Source: Medicago truncatula (lineage: Eukaryota > Streptophyta > Magnoliopsida > Fabales > Fabaceae). Taken from it: a stretch of DNA of 64,000 nucleotides. Shown piece after piece: positions 9,157-20,951 of this stretch. The notes beneath the pieces were generated by a model. The model saw nothing but the letters and a program-made list of their open reading frames with translations, made no database searches and was not told the DNA's origin. Position numbers and translations under genes: made by a program. The DNA lies in NCBI RefSeq assembly GCF_003473485.1, contig NC_053049.1, positions 30,091,292 through 30,155,291 of the forward strand, given 5' to 3'. Positions within the stretch are counted from its first letter, which is position 1; every line of letters starts with the position of its first letter.

Positions 9157-10962
9157 TTATTCACTCACTCCTAATCCATGAGCAACATCCGAGAGATTTG
9201 GAACATATCCATGTGATCTCAACAACATTGTCAATCCCTTCAATACCCTATATATACTTTCTGTCTCTGAATGTCTCTCATCCAAGGAATAAAATTCCAC
9301 CACACTATCATTACACTCAATAACACTACATCCTGGCAATTTCCTAAACCCAGTATCTCTCATTGCAATCTTCAATCTGGCAACATCTTCCGATCTTCCC
9401 AGATCCTTATATATGTTCGAAACCATCACGAAATTTGCAGGGTTGTTTGGTTCGAGTTCAATAAGTCTCTGTAGAGCCAATTCAGCTATCTCAACGTTCT
9501 TGTATAACCTACATGCCCCAAGTAATGCAGCCCAAATAACCGCATCAGGTTCTATTGGCATCTTTCTTATAAAATTCAAAGCTTGATCTAAAAGACCAGC
9601 TCTTCCCAACAAATCAACCATACACCCATAATGCTCGATTTGAGGCACTATTGAATAATGATCAACCATTGATTTGAAATACAAAAAACCATCTTTAACC
9701 AAACCCATATGAGTACAGGCAGATAATATCCCAACAAAAGTAACCCCATCAGGTTCTTCACCTTCACTCTTCATCCTATCAAACATACCCAACGCATCAG
9801 GTGCATGTCCATGTATAGCTAATCCATTAATAATAGTGTTCCAACTAATTATATCCTTTCTATCCAAACAATTAAACACGACAACCGCATTTTCAATAAC
9901 ACCACATTTTGCATACATATCAATCAACACATTCCCAACGAACAAGTTTCCTTTATACCCAATACTCTCTGCATACACATGCACCCACTTCCCCATATCA
10001 AGTGCTCCCAATCTTGAACAAGCAGACAACACCGCAACAAGCGTGAAATCATTAGGAATCACATGACCCTCAACCAGCATCCGTTTAAACGACTCCAACG
10101 TCTCAGAAAAAAGACCATTCTTAACATAACCACCAATTAGTCCATTCCAAGAAAACACATTCCTTTCAGGCATTTCATCAAACACCTTCTCAAACATTTC
10201 AACTTCCCCATTAACAGCATAACCATTCAACATAGCATTCCACGACATGGTATCACGATTTGGCATCTTATCAAACAACTCCCTCGCAGCAGCCATATTC
10301 TTTGATTCAATATAACCCGAAATTAAAACACTCCACATTACAACATCACGCTCGGGCGCTAAATCAAAAAGCCTTCTCCCAGAAACCACATCGCCACACA
10401 AAATATAACCGTTTATAATAGCTGTCCAAACAACCACATTCCTCTCATGCATTTCACCAAACACTTTATAAGCATCTTCAACACACCCCTTCTTAGAATA
10501 CATATCAATCAACGAAGTCGCCACAAACGAATTCGACTTAAACCCATGTTTCGTTGCACAACAATGCACCTCTTCACCTTCCCTCACACCTTCCAACTTC
10601 CCACACGACTTAATTATCATCGGAAAAGTAAAACAATTTGGCATCCCCGCGATGCGGTTAAGTTCCCCGAACAAAACAACCGTGTCGCGGTGATGCCCAT
10701 TTTGCAGATACCCTCTAAACATTGCATTCCACGTGGCAGTATTTGGTTGGGGAATTTTATCAAACAGTTTACGTGCATGGTGTATTCGTTTGAAACGTGA
10801 ACACGTTGTGATGAAATTTGGTGCAACGAAATCGTTGTGTTCAAGTCCATGTGTTACTATTTGGGCTTGAATCTGGTGCAGTCGTTCGTAGTTTTTACAT
10901 GAACGTAATAGAGTGATGAATTTTTCTTCTACGATTCTTTGAACTGGGTTTAACACAACCAT
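9157..10962 (-). CDS. Pentatricopeptide repeat protein, PLS class with E/E+ domains (601 aa)
   Basis: This is a single uninterrupted ORF of 601 codons, as usual for plant PPR genes. Tandem ~31-35-residue repeats run from about residue 35 to 470, with typical strings such as ARKLFDKIPQPNTATWNAMF, SLIDMYSKKG, SWNAMLNGYAVNGEVE and VLIDMYAKCG. From about residue 474 (AVIWAALLGACRLYKN...LEPNNPANFVMVSNIY) an E domain starts, followed by an E+ tail. The protein ends without a DYW deaminase motif. Such proteins bind specific organellar RNAs and commonly direct C-to-U editing, recruiting a deaminase in trans. Targeting to mitochondrion or chloroplast is inferred, and the RNA target is not deducible here. 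A partial copy of its 3' half lies at 512-779. Confidence 0.93.
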   Translation of the reverse strand: MVVLNPVQRIVEEKFITLLRSCKNYERLHQIQAQIVTHGLEHNDFVAPNFITTCSRFKRIHHARKLFDKIPQPNTATWNAMFRGYLQNGHHRDTVVLFGELNRIAGMPNCFTFPMIIKSCGKLEGVREGEEVHCCATKHGFKSNSFVATSLIDMYSKKGCVEDAYKVFGEMHERNVVVWTAIINGYILCGDVVSGRRLFDLAPERDVVMWSVLISGYIESKNMAAARELFDKMPNRDTMSWNAMLNGYAVNGEVEMFEKVFDEMPERNVFSWNGLIGGYVKNGLFSETLESFKRMLVEGHVIPNDFTLVAVLSACSRLGALDMGKWVHVYAESIGYKGNLFVGNVLIDMYAKCGVIENAVVVFNCLDRKDIISWNTIINGLAIHGHAPDALGMFDRMKSEGEEPDGVTFVGILSACTHMGLVKDGFLYFKSMVDHYSIVPQIEHYGCMVDLLGRAGLLDQALNFIRKMPIEPDAVIWAALLGACRLYKNVEIAELALQRLIELEPNNPANFVMVSNIYKDLGRSEDVARLKIAMRDTGFRKLPGCSVIECNDSVVEFYSLDERHSETESIYRVLKGLTMLLRSHGYVPNLSDVAHGLGVSE

Positions 10963-11400
10963 TAGGGAGCATTTGTGGCCGTTGATTATGGTTTAAGAAT
11001 AGATCATTGGTGTGTATAGTTCGACGTGAACCGGTTTTTTCATGAACCGGTTTTCAAGTTTTTCATCACTTCTTATTTCTTAATCACATGGATTAGCATC
11101 TGAGGTTTAAATTGATTAATTGATTAGTGTTTCAGCAAAGAAAGAGTATGTGTGTTAAGAAATAAGAAGTTATTGTTCAATGGTATGAATGAGAAAGCAA
11201 ATTTTAATTTGAGTTGTGAAGGTACTGATGTTGATATAATTATACAAATCAAAGCTCTTGTCGCATCATAATGTATTATTGGTTATTTCTTGAATGTTCT
11301 TTGATTTGATCTTGTTTAGAATTTTGAATTGAATTTTAATTAGAATAATGCTATTCATCCACCACTTTCATTCGCGCCCTGCAGCTATTTTAAAAATGCC
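10963..11400. other. 5' flank of the PPR gene
   Basis: No coding signal. The word 'tgaaccggtttt' occurs twice close together (about 11028 and 11043). No repeat family was recognised. Confidence 0.4.
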
Positions 11401-11412
11401 CTAATTAATTAA

Positions 11413-11508
11413 TGCAAGTGTAAAATTATGATGCAGCGTGACTTATGACTTAAGTCACGCACACGTAAAAACGGTTTTTTTACACTTGCGTGACTTAAAT
11501 CACGCTGA
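11413..11508. repeat. Nested palindrome built on 'cgtgacttaagtcacg'
   Basis: The outer arms 'gcaagtgtaaaa' and 'ttttacacttgc' and the motif 'gcgtgacttaagtcacgc' (itself a palindrome, 11442-11460 region) are arranged with further inverted copies ('cagcgtgactta', 'taaatcacgctg'). The same words recur around 52462-52554. This may be a small foldback element or ends of a dispersed repeat. Confidence 0.55.
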
Positions 11509-11632
11509 AATTAATAGGCTGGTTTCAAAATTTCAAATGTGGAATTAGCATTCTGTTAATGTTGGAACTTGGAAGCAGCCAAGCAAGGCACATATGGGAG
11601 CCAAAGTGAAGTGAGGGAGAATAATATCTGTA

Positions 11633-11785
11633 TACATCCTCCGGTCATTAATATAAGCAAAAAAAATTATATTTTAGGTTCATTCATTTAATGATATATG
11701 TGGTCTATAATAAAGACTATGTGCATCATTAAATGAATGAATCTAAAATGTAGATTTTTGTTTATAATAGTGACCGGAGGGTGTA
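11633..11785. mobile_element. Stowaway-type MITE
   Basis: The termini 'tacatcctccggtcatta' and (complement) 'tacaccctccggtcacta' form inverted repeats that extend about 60 bp, through 'attcattcatttaatga'. The CTCCGGTC ends and TA flank are those of Stowaway (Tc1/mariner-derived) MITEs. It has no coding capacity. Confidence 0.85.
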
Positions 11786-12020
11786 CGTAGTAAGTACCAT
11801 TCAAATACTGACATGATAACCAATAATACATTTTTTTTTTTACTTTTTACCTTCATTTTAATTTTTGTCTTTTTAATATTAGTGGATGCATTTAATATAT
11901 CACAACTTTTTATGAGGGCATATTTACTAAAACAATAAAAAAATAACAGCAATTAATAACCTCATTTTTTTTTTGAAGGAAGAATTAATAACCTCGTTGG
12001 TTTTGATGTCTCTTCTCTTA

Positions 12021-12292
12021 TACTACCTTCTTTCTTTTTTAATAGTTACATTTTGACATTTTACATAAACCAATATAGTCAATGATTGTTACTACTTTTT
12101 ATGCAATAAGTTGTACTGTTACTATAATGACTTTATTTATTTAATATCTCATTTCATATATTTCTCTCTCCGCAATAAATAACTAAGGATAATAAAATAA
12201 CATTTAATGTTGTATTGAACTTTGAAAGTGACAGTTAAATAGGAACAAAAAATTTCTTCAAAAGAGACACTTAAAAAGGAACGGAGAGAGTA
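12021..12292. mobile_element. Stowaway-like MITE
   Basis: The right end (complement) reads tactctctccgttccttttt and the left end tactaccttctttctttttt. The left TIR is more diverged. A TA dinucleotide stands at both edges. It is 272 bp, AT-rich and non-coding. Confidence 0.65.
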
Positions 12293-12773
12293 ATAAGGAT
12301 CTGATGGAGTATTATTTGGATTTCTCATTGTCTTAATTTGACAAGGAATGTTTGTATAAACAAGGTAAAACTAATAAATTTAAGAAGATGTGTCAAAATT
12401 TTGAATTTCGCTGCCGCCGTTTCTTCAATGATCATATAGTATGTTTGTTTCTGTGGTACAACAAACTTAAACCACGTTTTGGCTAAAGCTCCAAATTGGA
12501 GCTTCTACTTTTTCACGTTTTTTATGCATTGGGAAATGTGAATAGTGCATTGGGAAGTGGTTTCTAGCTTCCAAAAGCCTTCCCAAACACACACATAGTA
12601 ACCTTAAGGCGACTTTCAATTGTCATTCTTTGGCTCTCTTAAGAATTTCCATCATATTTTCTTTGTGAGTGTTTGTTATATCTCAAATGGTAAGATTTAT
12701 CGTCTTATCTGGATTCTAATTGTAATTTGGTCGTATTGTTTTGCATCCTCTTATACCATTCAATTTGATTTTA

Positions 12774-13622
12774 GGGTTAATTAAGTTTTTGGTCCCTATA
12801 AATATTTACAGTTTTGTTTTTAGTCCCTATAAAAATAAATCACACTTTTTAGTCCCTACAAAATTTTTTGTTAGTGTTTTTAGTCCCTGTTAAATTAAAA
12901 TTTGTTTAATTATGCTTAAAATTTTAAATTTTTTAATGATTTTTTACATACTTGTTTAAAACATTATAAAAGGTTCCGCCACAATCAATTAACTCAAAAT
13001 TTTATTTTTAGATCGAAATTTTCGTTAGTTTTATCTTGAATTTTTGGCGTTTTAAAAAAATTATATTTAATTCATTACATGTTAAAAAAATCTAATTTTT
13101 TATAAAAGAGATTATTATAATGTTTTTTACATGTCTGTTAAAAATCATTTAAAAATATAAAAGTTTAAGTATAATTAAACAAATTTCAATTTAACAGGGA
13201 CCAACACATACTTTTAGTCCTTAATTGTGCTTAAACTTTTAAATTTGTAACATATTTTTCACATACTTACTTAGAATATTATACAAAGTTCCTCCGCAAA
13301 AAAGTAACTTAAAATTTTATTATTAGGTCCAAATTTTCATTAATATAATCTTGAAAATTTGGCTTTTAGAAAAATTCATATTTAATTCATTATATGTTAA
13401 AAAACTAAAAAAAAATTACAAAAGAGTGTCTTACGATGTTATGAACATGTAAAAAATCTTTCAAAAATTTAGAAGTTTAAGCATAATTAAGCAAATTTTA
13501 ATTTAACAGGGACTAAAAACACTAACAGAAAATTTTGTAGGGACTAAAAAGTGTGATTTATTTTTATAGGGACTAAAAACAAAACTACGGATATTTATAG
13601 GGACCAACAACTTAATTAACCC
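12774..13622. mobile_element. 849-bp Mutator-like TIR element with perfect 9-bp TSD
   Basis: The element starts gggttaattaagtttttggt and ends with the near-complement. The inverted arms continue for about 150 bp with several 'tagtccct' phrases. Both ends are flanked by ttgatttta (12765-12773 and 13623-13631), a perfect 9-bp duplication as expected for Mutator-like transposition. Inside, two diverged direct copies of an approximately 300-bp unit ('taattcattatatgttaaaa', 'aggttccgcc' / 'aagttcctccgc') sit head to tail. No transposase ORF is present. Confidence 0.85.
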
Positions 13623-14084
13623 TTGATTTTATTACACTTGGTCGTATGTTGATTTGAAGCTATTGTCAAAGTTTGTGTGATTCATTCATTAATTTGGTTC
13701 AATGTGTTGATCTTTGCAATTTGTTGTTATTTTTCTTGGGATCACATTTTCCTCTATCTCAGCGTGATTGTGGTATTGAATTGAAGTAAAGGGACAAAGT
13801 GACAACATGAGCCCAATTGATGATAAGACGATGATGGCAGATATGAATGCAAAAACTGAAGAGAGTGATCTTGGAATTTCCATGAGCACCAATCCTTTTT
13901 ACTATGTCAACTAGTAATGAATATTGTAAGTTGAAATTGTCAAGGATTAGTTAACATGCGTGCAACTCCTAGTTTAAAATACAACGTTTGTATCTATAAC
14001 CCAGTTGTACTATTCCTAAGTGAGACTTTATCGACCGGTTTTCATCTCAAGTATATAAAGTATAAAAAATAAAGAAAAATCAAA

Positions 14085-14335
14085 TATAATCATCAAAAGA
14101 AAATATTAAAAGTAAAATAGCAACATAAGAAATCACAATAAAGATATATATTTGAACATGGTAATAGAAATCTGTGATATATATATTTCTTCTTTTCTCT
14201 TGATTGGCTTCCATGTCTAAAATAAAGATTCGGTCAAAAAGAAAGAATATATAAACACCAAAAGAAAAATTTAAAAGAGAATATGAATAATAAAATAGCA
14301 ACAAAAGAAATCACAATAAAGAGTAACATAAGAAT
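14085..14335. repeat. Direct repeat, two copies about 180 bp apart
   Basis: 'aaatagcaacataagaaatc' followed by 'acaataaaga' near 14117 recurs near 14294 with one change, together with flanking 'catcaaaagaaaa' / 'caccaaaagaaaa'. The repeat is non-coding and of unknown family. Confidence 0.55.
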
Positions 14336-14472
14336 AAGAAATGTTAAACAAACAATAAAACAATAAAAATAAACAAATAAAGGAAAAGAGAATGGGTTGA
14401 AATGATTTTTTATGGGAGGAAGATGTAGATGAAAATAATGAAAAACAAATTATCTATGTATAGGAAAAAAAA

Positions 14473-14590
14473 TCATGACATGGTCAATTTTGATTGGCTC
14501 ATGAAAAAGAAATTAGTCATGATCCATTTTGATTGGCTGATAAAAAAATAAATGATGCAGGATCCATTTTAATTGGTTGATAGAAAAGCA
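14473..14590. repeat. Three degenerate copies of 'ccattttgattggctgat'
   Basis: 'tcaattttgattggctcatg', 'tccattttgattggctgata' and 'tccattttaattggttgata' follow each other at spacings of about 40-50 bp, each preceded by an 'atgat'-like word. It is a minisatellite-like tract. Confidence 0.65.
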
Positions 14591-14852
14591 TTAAATGACA
14601 TGAAAAATGTGAATATGACACGTGTACTATTGCTTATAGATGTAGGCTTTTGTATTATATAAAGATTCTCAATTAATATCAATATGACAAATGCATGTAT
14701 TGTCAAAAAAAAAATCACAAATACATTATTTATTTTTACAAATTTACCATTTTTATTTAGTTGTATGCATATTAAAAGGGAATATAACATATCAATAGGT
14801 CTAGATACATGCAGATTTATAAACAGATTTCACATATTAAAATTGCATGCAT

Positions 14853-14883
14853 CAACACACACACGTACACGCGCGCACACACT
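14853..14883. repeat. CA/CG-rich microsatellite
   Basis: A short alternating purine-pyrimidine run (acacacacacgtacacgcgc and continuing). Downstream, 14905-15035 ('ctctttttattgcgcaaatg') is related to 26745-26930, so both are copies of an unclassified repeat. Confidence 0.6.
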
Positions 14884-15423
14884 AATGTTCAGACGGACAA
14901 GGTCCACTCTTTTTATTGCGCAAATGCATATAAATTAGGAAAAGTAGTTATTATATAGTTTTGATTTATATTAAAATTATTTTTATTTGTATTAAAGCAT
15001 AATTATAGATATGTACTCACCCAATTTACCTTTTCTTTTGTAGCTAGCTCCTGCTAGTGCACTATTTATACTGTTGTTAGACTTGTTTTCGAATACATTT
15101 TGATGATTTAAAAATAAAACCAATACACACATAACAAGTTCCTACAAGAATTTTAAAACCTTGGACACACAATATAGCGACAGTAGGTGAAGCGTCGCAT
15201 ACATGATCGTAAAAGTCAATGCTTGATCAGCTCGAATGTCATTACATTACAGGACTTGCCTTTAAGCTATATAAATAATTAATACATAGAAAAGCTTAAT
15301 TCCACTTAGGACCTTATAATTAAGCTTACAGTACACTATTAGCGTCTTCAAAATAGGGAAACTACAAAACATAGAGCCAAATATATATATTGATAATACC
15401 ATCCACCTTTAATAAGGTTTTCA

Positions 15424-18400
15424 TCAAAAGCATCCAAGATGGCAGGTATACAATGGTTCCAGGGTAAGGTCAAGTTCATTCCTCCCCATTTCTGGTGCTT
15501 CCTCACGGTAATTGCCACTGCAAATATATTTTTTTTACTATGATCAGTAACTACTAATGAAGGACAAGAATTGAAGTGGTAAATGTGACATAATTTAATT
15601 AATAATGCATAGGTTATAGAAATGTTACCCACCCCATGTTCAAAGTTGGAAGTTGCTGCTGTAGTAAGTAATTTGGATTAACTCCATGATGGTTTGGGTG
15701 CTCCCATTGTGCCTGCTGCTGAGCTGCAATCTTTTCCTTCTCCTTGATCTATAATTATTTTTGAAAATGTGTCATGGAAAACAATAAAGAATCTTAGCCT
15801 TGATTAATTATTCATATCATAAACGATTATTACTTTTGCATATAGCAAAACCCACCACACTTTGAGTTCCATATTAATGCTTGAGTAACAAAGGAAGGGA
15901 AATCAATCCCATAGTATTAGTAGGGAAACCCTAATATGATCCAGATCCAAAATGGTGGACCTGAATGGACTACATGCATGCTATAGTTTAATTTATCTAA
16001 AATATAAAATGTTTTGATCGGGACATATCATATGGATTTGATCCAAAGGTGAATCTTACTATTTTCAACAGTTTTTTATTAAATATTTTATGTGTTCTCC
16101 ATTTTTCATTATTATAAAATAAATTTTTACTAAAATTCATAAAAGACCAATCTTGAACCATTTTTTTTATGGTTTATATTAAATAAACCCTATTTTGACC
16201 TTTTAGGTAAATATCTACCGGTCCATATTTAGACTCCCTTTTAAGGAGGGGGAAGCTCCCATATATATCACATTTACTTATTTGCGAGTCTTCATCAAAC
16301 AACCTAATTAAAAATTAGGCAAAATTACACATTTCGTCCTTTAACTTATAACATTTTCGTCCTGATGTTATAAAATGACAACATAGTTATCCTTTTTTAT
16401 GAAAAAAATAAATCTAAAACTCCAAAAAAAATTCATCAAACTCATAGACAAACACAAATTTTCATCATACAAGTCTAGAAAATCAAATTTCATTGAAAAA
16501 CTCTCGGAAAAATTGATAAGATATTGTCATTTTATAACATAAAGGACTAAATCGGGACAAGAAAAATATAAAGGATGAAAGTGTTAACTAAAATTAAGTT
16601 AAAGGACGAATTGTGTAATTTTGCCTTAAAATTATTGGATGGATGAATGAAATAGTTAAGCTAACATAGAACCCTCACTAAGTCATATACATTAAAAATA
16701 TCACCATTTTATAATTTTAAGCATAATTAATTAACAAGGAAAACATACATATAATTTGCAAGAATCATCAAATCAAAGTAGTTTTACATTGCTATATAAA
16801 ACAATATATATCACTACCATTGTACCAAAAAATGATCATATCCAGATCAAGCAACATTAACCAATGGTAAATTAAAGAATACCTATTGCACAAAAGAAAA
16901 TAAAAAGAAATAATTAAGGCTGATTAAATCACCTTTTTAGCAAGCATGTTATTCTGCTCCTGAATCACTTTCTCCTACACCAAAGGAGAGCACATGTCAG
17001 TTTCATTATCTATAATCAAGTTATAGTATGTCATAAACCTAGGCTACACAAAGATTTGAGCCTGTACCTTCTTCTGAAGCTCTGAAATGGACTCGTACAT
17101 GACTTGGTTCTGGTTAAATCAAAGTAAAAATACATACTTCAATATGAATCAGCAACAAAGAATAACTATAGTTTATTATAAAGAATGTAACTGATCAAGT
17201 ATAGAAGTTATATTAGATATATTTACTCTGCGTGTACGAATGAGTTTGAGAGCAGTATCTAACTGCTGTTCCAAACTCTGAAGCTCTTTGAGGCTCATTG
17301 ATCCCAAATCTTCTCCCATGTAGTGCCTAATTAGGGTTTAGTGTCATAATAATTCAGTGTGACTAATGAATGTTGAAAGTTTAATAAAGTACATAATGAT
17401 GATAAATAATATACCTATAGTTTCTTTGCAAAAGATCAATCTTTGCCTTCAGTCGCGTATACTCAATAGTCCAGTTTCCCTGCATTCGCGGTTGAGATTA
17501 TTTTGTGAGCCTTGATATTGGTAATGCCGATGTTGACTTCTAAAACTTTTGTCTTAACGACACAATTGCAGTTGCGGACCACAATTTAAAATTATATCGT
17601 CATTATTATTTTGGTTTTCGATTAATAATAGGTTTAACATCTTAAACATGACTGATCTGAATGGCAAACCTGTGACTCAGAATCATTTGCAACTAGCTGT
17701 CTCTCTGCATAGGAGTACCTTTCATAGCGCTCCAATATCTTCTCCATGCTGTTTAGAGATTATTACAAAAAAAAAAAAAGAATTAATCCTATTATGTATT
17801 TAATTAGGTCATCAATCACTTACAATATGACAACCTTATTTCAAAGTCTTATCAATCACGCCAATGATAAATCATGACAAGCTAGAGCATGTTATATATA
17901 ATAATTAAGTTAACAATTGGTAATATAAATATATAGTGTGATGTGTACTATTAAACAGAAAAGGTACAATTAATTATATTTATAGGGGTACAAGGGGCCA
18001 AAATATAATGCAATTACAAACCAAGCAAGAAACTAGAGAGCATTGAGGTCTTTACTCCAAAGACCCTCCAAACAAACACTTCAAAGGTCTTTAATAAAGC
18101 TATGCTAACTTATAATATAGACAAGCACTTCAGAAAAATTCAATAGCAATGTGAGGATTTATTGCTAAATTACCATGCCAATTTATAAAGAGAAAAATAA
18201 CTTAGACAACAAGAAGAAAATATCCATGTTTAATTCAATCATTGTATGGAAATGATCAAATATATACAAACTTACAATGTTTTTCTCAACTCATTGTAAA
18301 ATTGAGGGTGTGTCTAATATGAACATCTAAAAAATGGTCTAAAGTTGGACCTTAATCATTTTTAGCAACAAGTAAGTTTTATAATAATAAAAATTGTGAA

Positions 18401-20951
18401 TAAAAAAAAATTCTTTTATTGAAACTCATAAAAAAATAGGAGGATCCACGGCTGGACCGGGTTCATATTAAATAACCCCTAAAATTGAATATAAAAATCC
18501 ACCAAAAAAATGACAATGGAGTTTCCAAGTTAATTTTTTCATTTTAATTAGCATATAATTAAAACATCCACATTATACTCTATAAAAAAAAAACATCCAC
18601 ATCATATGGTATAAATACTTAAAAGAAAAACACTTTATCTTAAATAGAAATGAGAACATTGTTGTACCAAAAAAAAAAAAATTAGAACATTGTTCACAAT
18701 TGAAGTTTTTTTTTTTTTTTTTTTTTGAGAGAAAATTCACAATTGAAGTTGAAAACTCAATTTAACAAACATTGTTCAATATCAATAATATCAGAATAAA
18801 TGTACTCATGGATGGAATTTAATTGTCGTTATGTTTAAGCAAAAAATTCAGTGTATTATGTAATAACAGAACTTTTGCTAATGTATTTTTTATTTTATTT
18901 CATAATGTAATTTTTTCTGATTCTTTTATAACAAAAAATTTGGTACACAAAATCAGTACAGAATTTCTGAACCGTCCAATCGAACTGAAAGAAAAACTAG
19001 AAGTTAATTTGTTTAATTCATTGACACGAAGCACCTAAAAGTTGAGGCCAGGCAAGAATATAAGTCCTGTTTATTTTTAACAGAAAAGCATGCAATGCAA
19101 CATTCTTGCTTCCATTGAATGGACTTAAGCTTCAAAGTGAACTCAACACCTGGTTTGTTTAAATACGTGTTGATTACAGCCAATACTATAGGGAGAAAAT
19201 CATCAACTTTTCAGAAGACTTGTTTTATTAAAAAAAAAGTACAACAACAAATTTAAAAGTAAAGTCTGCAAATGATGCTTCTATATAGGTTCTGCATTGA
19301 TAAGACTGGAGATCCAAAATGAAGTTGTGACAAGTAATAACCAAATACTGTCACTCTTACTGACTTTGTCATTTCAAGAAGATTAAGCACCTCATCAAGG
19401 TATATATTTAACCAAATTTAATTAAACAATTATTATTTATATGTGAAGAAAATCAAACTAGGGTTTACTACAGGACCATGTATGCTTTTTTTTTTTATGA
19501 TAAATGTCTATCTAAGTAATAATTTTCTACCAAGTATGGATATTTTTTTTATTTTTTTTTTATGATAAATGGTTTGCGACAAAAATATTTAATAAATTAA
19601 AAACAAATCTAGAATTGAAAGGATGGTTTCATGTTTTTTTTATTATTAAAAATTTAAGTTTCTTTTTTTTTTCCTTATCAAGAGAAAAAAATGATGACTG
19701 AAGTATGTAAAGAATAAACTTAAATAACTATGGAAATGCAATAAATCCAATGAAAAAAAGGACTTGTTTTAGAGAAGTATGACATAAGAACATTCATTAT
19801 CCATAAAACTCTGCTCTATAATATTTTTTTTATTTAATTTTATTTTGACAAAACCATATAGTAGCAGGTCTGCAGTGTTTGACCTAACAACAAATCAGAT
19901 TTGGAAGAAATACAAAGAAGAAAGCATATATTTTTCTTTAGCTTTGCACCCAAACAAAAGAAACCCTTCTCAAGTGATGAGAAAGGAAAAAACAAGGTTG
20001 TGAAATTTGAAAGAAAAAAAGAAAAGATAAACACAGGCTTAAAAAATCCTTGACTCAATGAAAAAAAAAAAAAAAGTTAGATAAATATATAGATCAACTA
20101 ATTCTCTTTATTTGAGTAAAAAAGCCTAATCCACTTTACACAAAAAAAAAATATATGAATTCTTTTGAGAGAAGTATATATGAACAATACAAGAACATTT
20201 ATTGTCCTTAAAAATAAAAATGCGTTCTGTCCTTTCTCTCTACGTTATTTTTTCTTATTTTTTGAAAGAAAAAAAAATCACATACTTTTAGGTTTGTACT
20301 GTTTGATATAAACAAAAAACAAAGGAAAAAAAACAAAGAAAGAAAGCATATGTTCTCCTTTAGCTTTGCACCCAAAACATATACAAACCCTTCTCAAGTG
20401 AGAACAAGAAGGAAAAATAAAAAGGTATAAATATTGGAAAGAATAAAAAAATAAACATAGGCTTAGAAAATCCTTGACTCAAAAAAAATAAAAAATTGTT
20501 GTATGCATACATAGATCAACTAATGATTACATGAAGAAACAAATTTATGTTGTATTTGAAAGAGAGATTTATATAGTATACACAAAAAGTATATATTAAA
20601 AATAGTGTAATGAAAAGATCTATATATTTTTTTAGATCTATATATCAATGAGTAATAATATATAAATAAAGTGCAATATTTAGTAGTATAGTATATAGTA
20701 TATTAATTTTTTTTGGATAATATATAATATATATATATATGATAAAATAAATAAAAAAATATTTACCAAGAATCAGTTGCATATTCAAAGAGCTTTCCTT
20801 TGTGGGAGAAGACAATCAAAGCAACTTCAGCATCACAAAGAACAGAGATCTCATGAGCTTTCTTGAGAAGTCCAGCTCTCCTTTTAGAGAAAGTAACCTG
20901 ACGATTGATCTTGTTTTCTATCCTCTTCAACTGAACCCTACCCCTTCCCAT
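15424..20951 (-). CDS. AP1: APETALA1-type MADS-box transcription factor (PIM orthologue), 240 aa
   Basis: Eight minus-strand exons splice cleanly: 20951-20767, 17748-17670, 17479-17415, 17326-17227, 17109-17068, 16974-16933, 15748-15633 and 15517-15424. They total 723 nt (241 codons with stop). The lengths 185/79/65/100/42/42 are the canonical AP1/FUL pattern. The MADS DNA-binding domain is residues 1-60 ([20 protein letters not shown]...), the I region about 61-88 ([20 protein letters not shown]), the K domain about 89-171 ([20 protein letters not shown], then [15 protein letters not shown]), and the C-terminus ends [20 protein letters not shown]1 specifies floral meristem and sepal identity by forming nuclear MADS heteromers; in pea and Medicago this gene is PIM. 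The protein stops directly after GCF, so the CaaX farnesylation box seen as CFAA in Arabidopsis AP1 is absent. Intron 1 is 3.0 kb. All introns have GT/AG ends. Confidence 0.97.
16318..16625. mobile_element. 308-bp TIR element (MITE) in AP1 intron 6
   Basis: The left end ggcaaaattacacatttcgt and the complement of the right end ggcaaaattacacaattcgt are inverted repeats that continue through 'cctttaactta'. The flanks taaaaatta and ttaaaatta are a 9-bp TSD with one mismatch, suggesting a Mutator-like MITE. It lies between AP1 exons 6 and 7, leaving splice sites intact. Confidence 0.8.
19772..20525. repeat. Tandem duplication of about 350-390 bp inside AP1 intron 1
   Basis: Copy A (about 19772-20105) and copy B (about 20167-20525) share ordered blocks: 'tttagctttgcacccaaa', 'cccttctcaagtga', 'ggctta(g/a)aaaatccttgact' and 'tagatcaacta', plus the opening 'aagaacatt(c/t)att'. 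They differ by many substitutions and poly-A/T length changes, so the duplication is not recent. First introns of AP1/FUL genes are known sites of regulation, so paired conserved blocks might be cis elements. That role is inference. Confidence 0.8.

Noticed and set aside
10447..10800. 117-codon plus-strand ORF
   Set aside because: Antisense shadow of the PPR gene.
20763..20951. Stand-alone 62-aa MADS protein
   Set aside because: This is only exon 1 of AP1 reading into the intron; the GTAAAT donor at 20766-20765 splices to the seven downstream exons.
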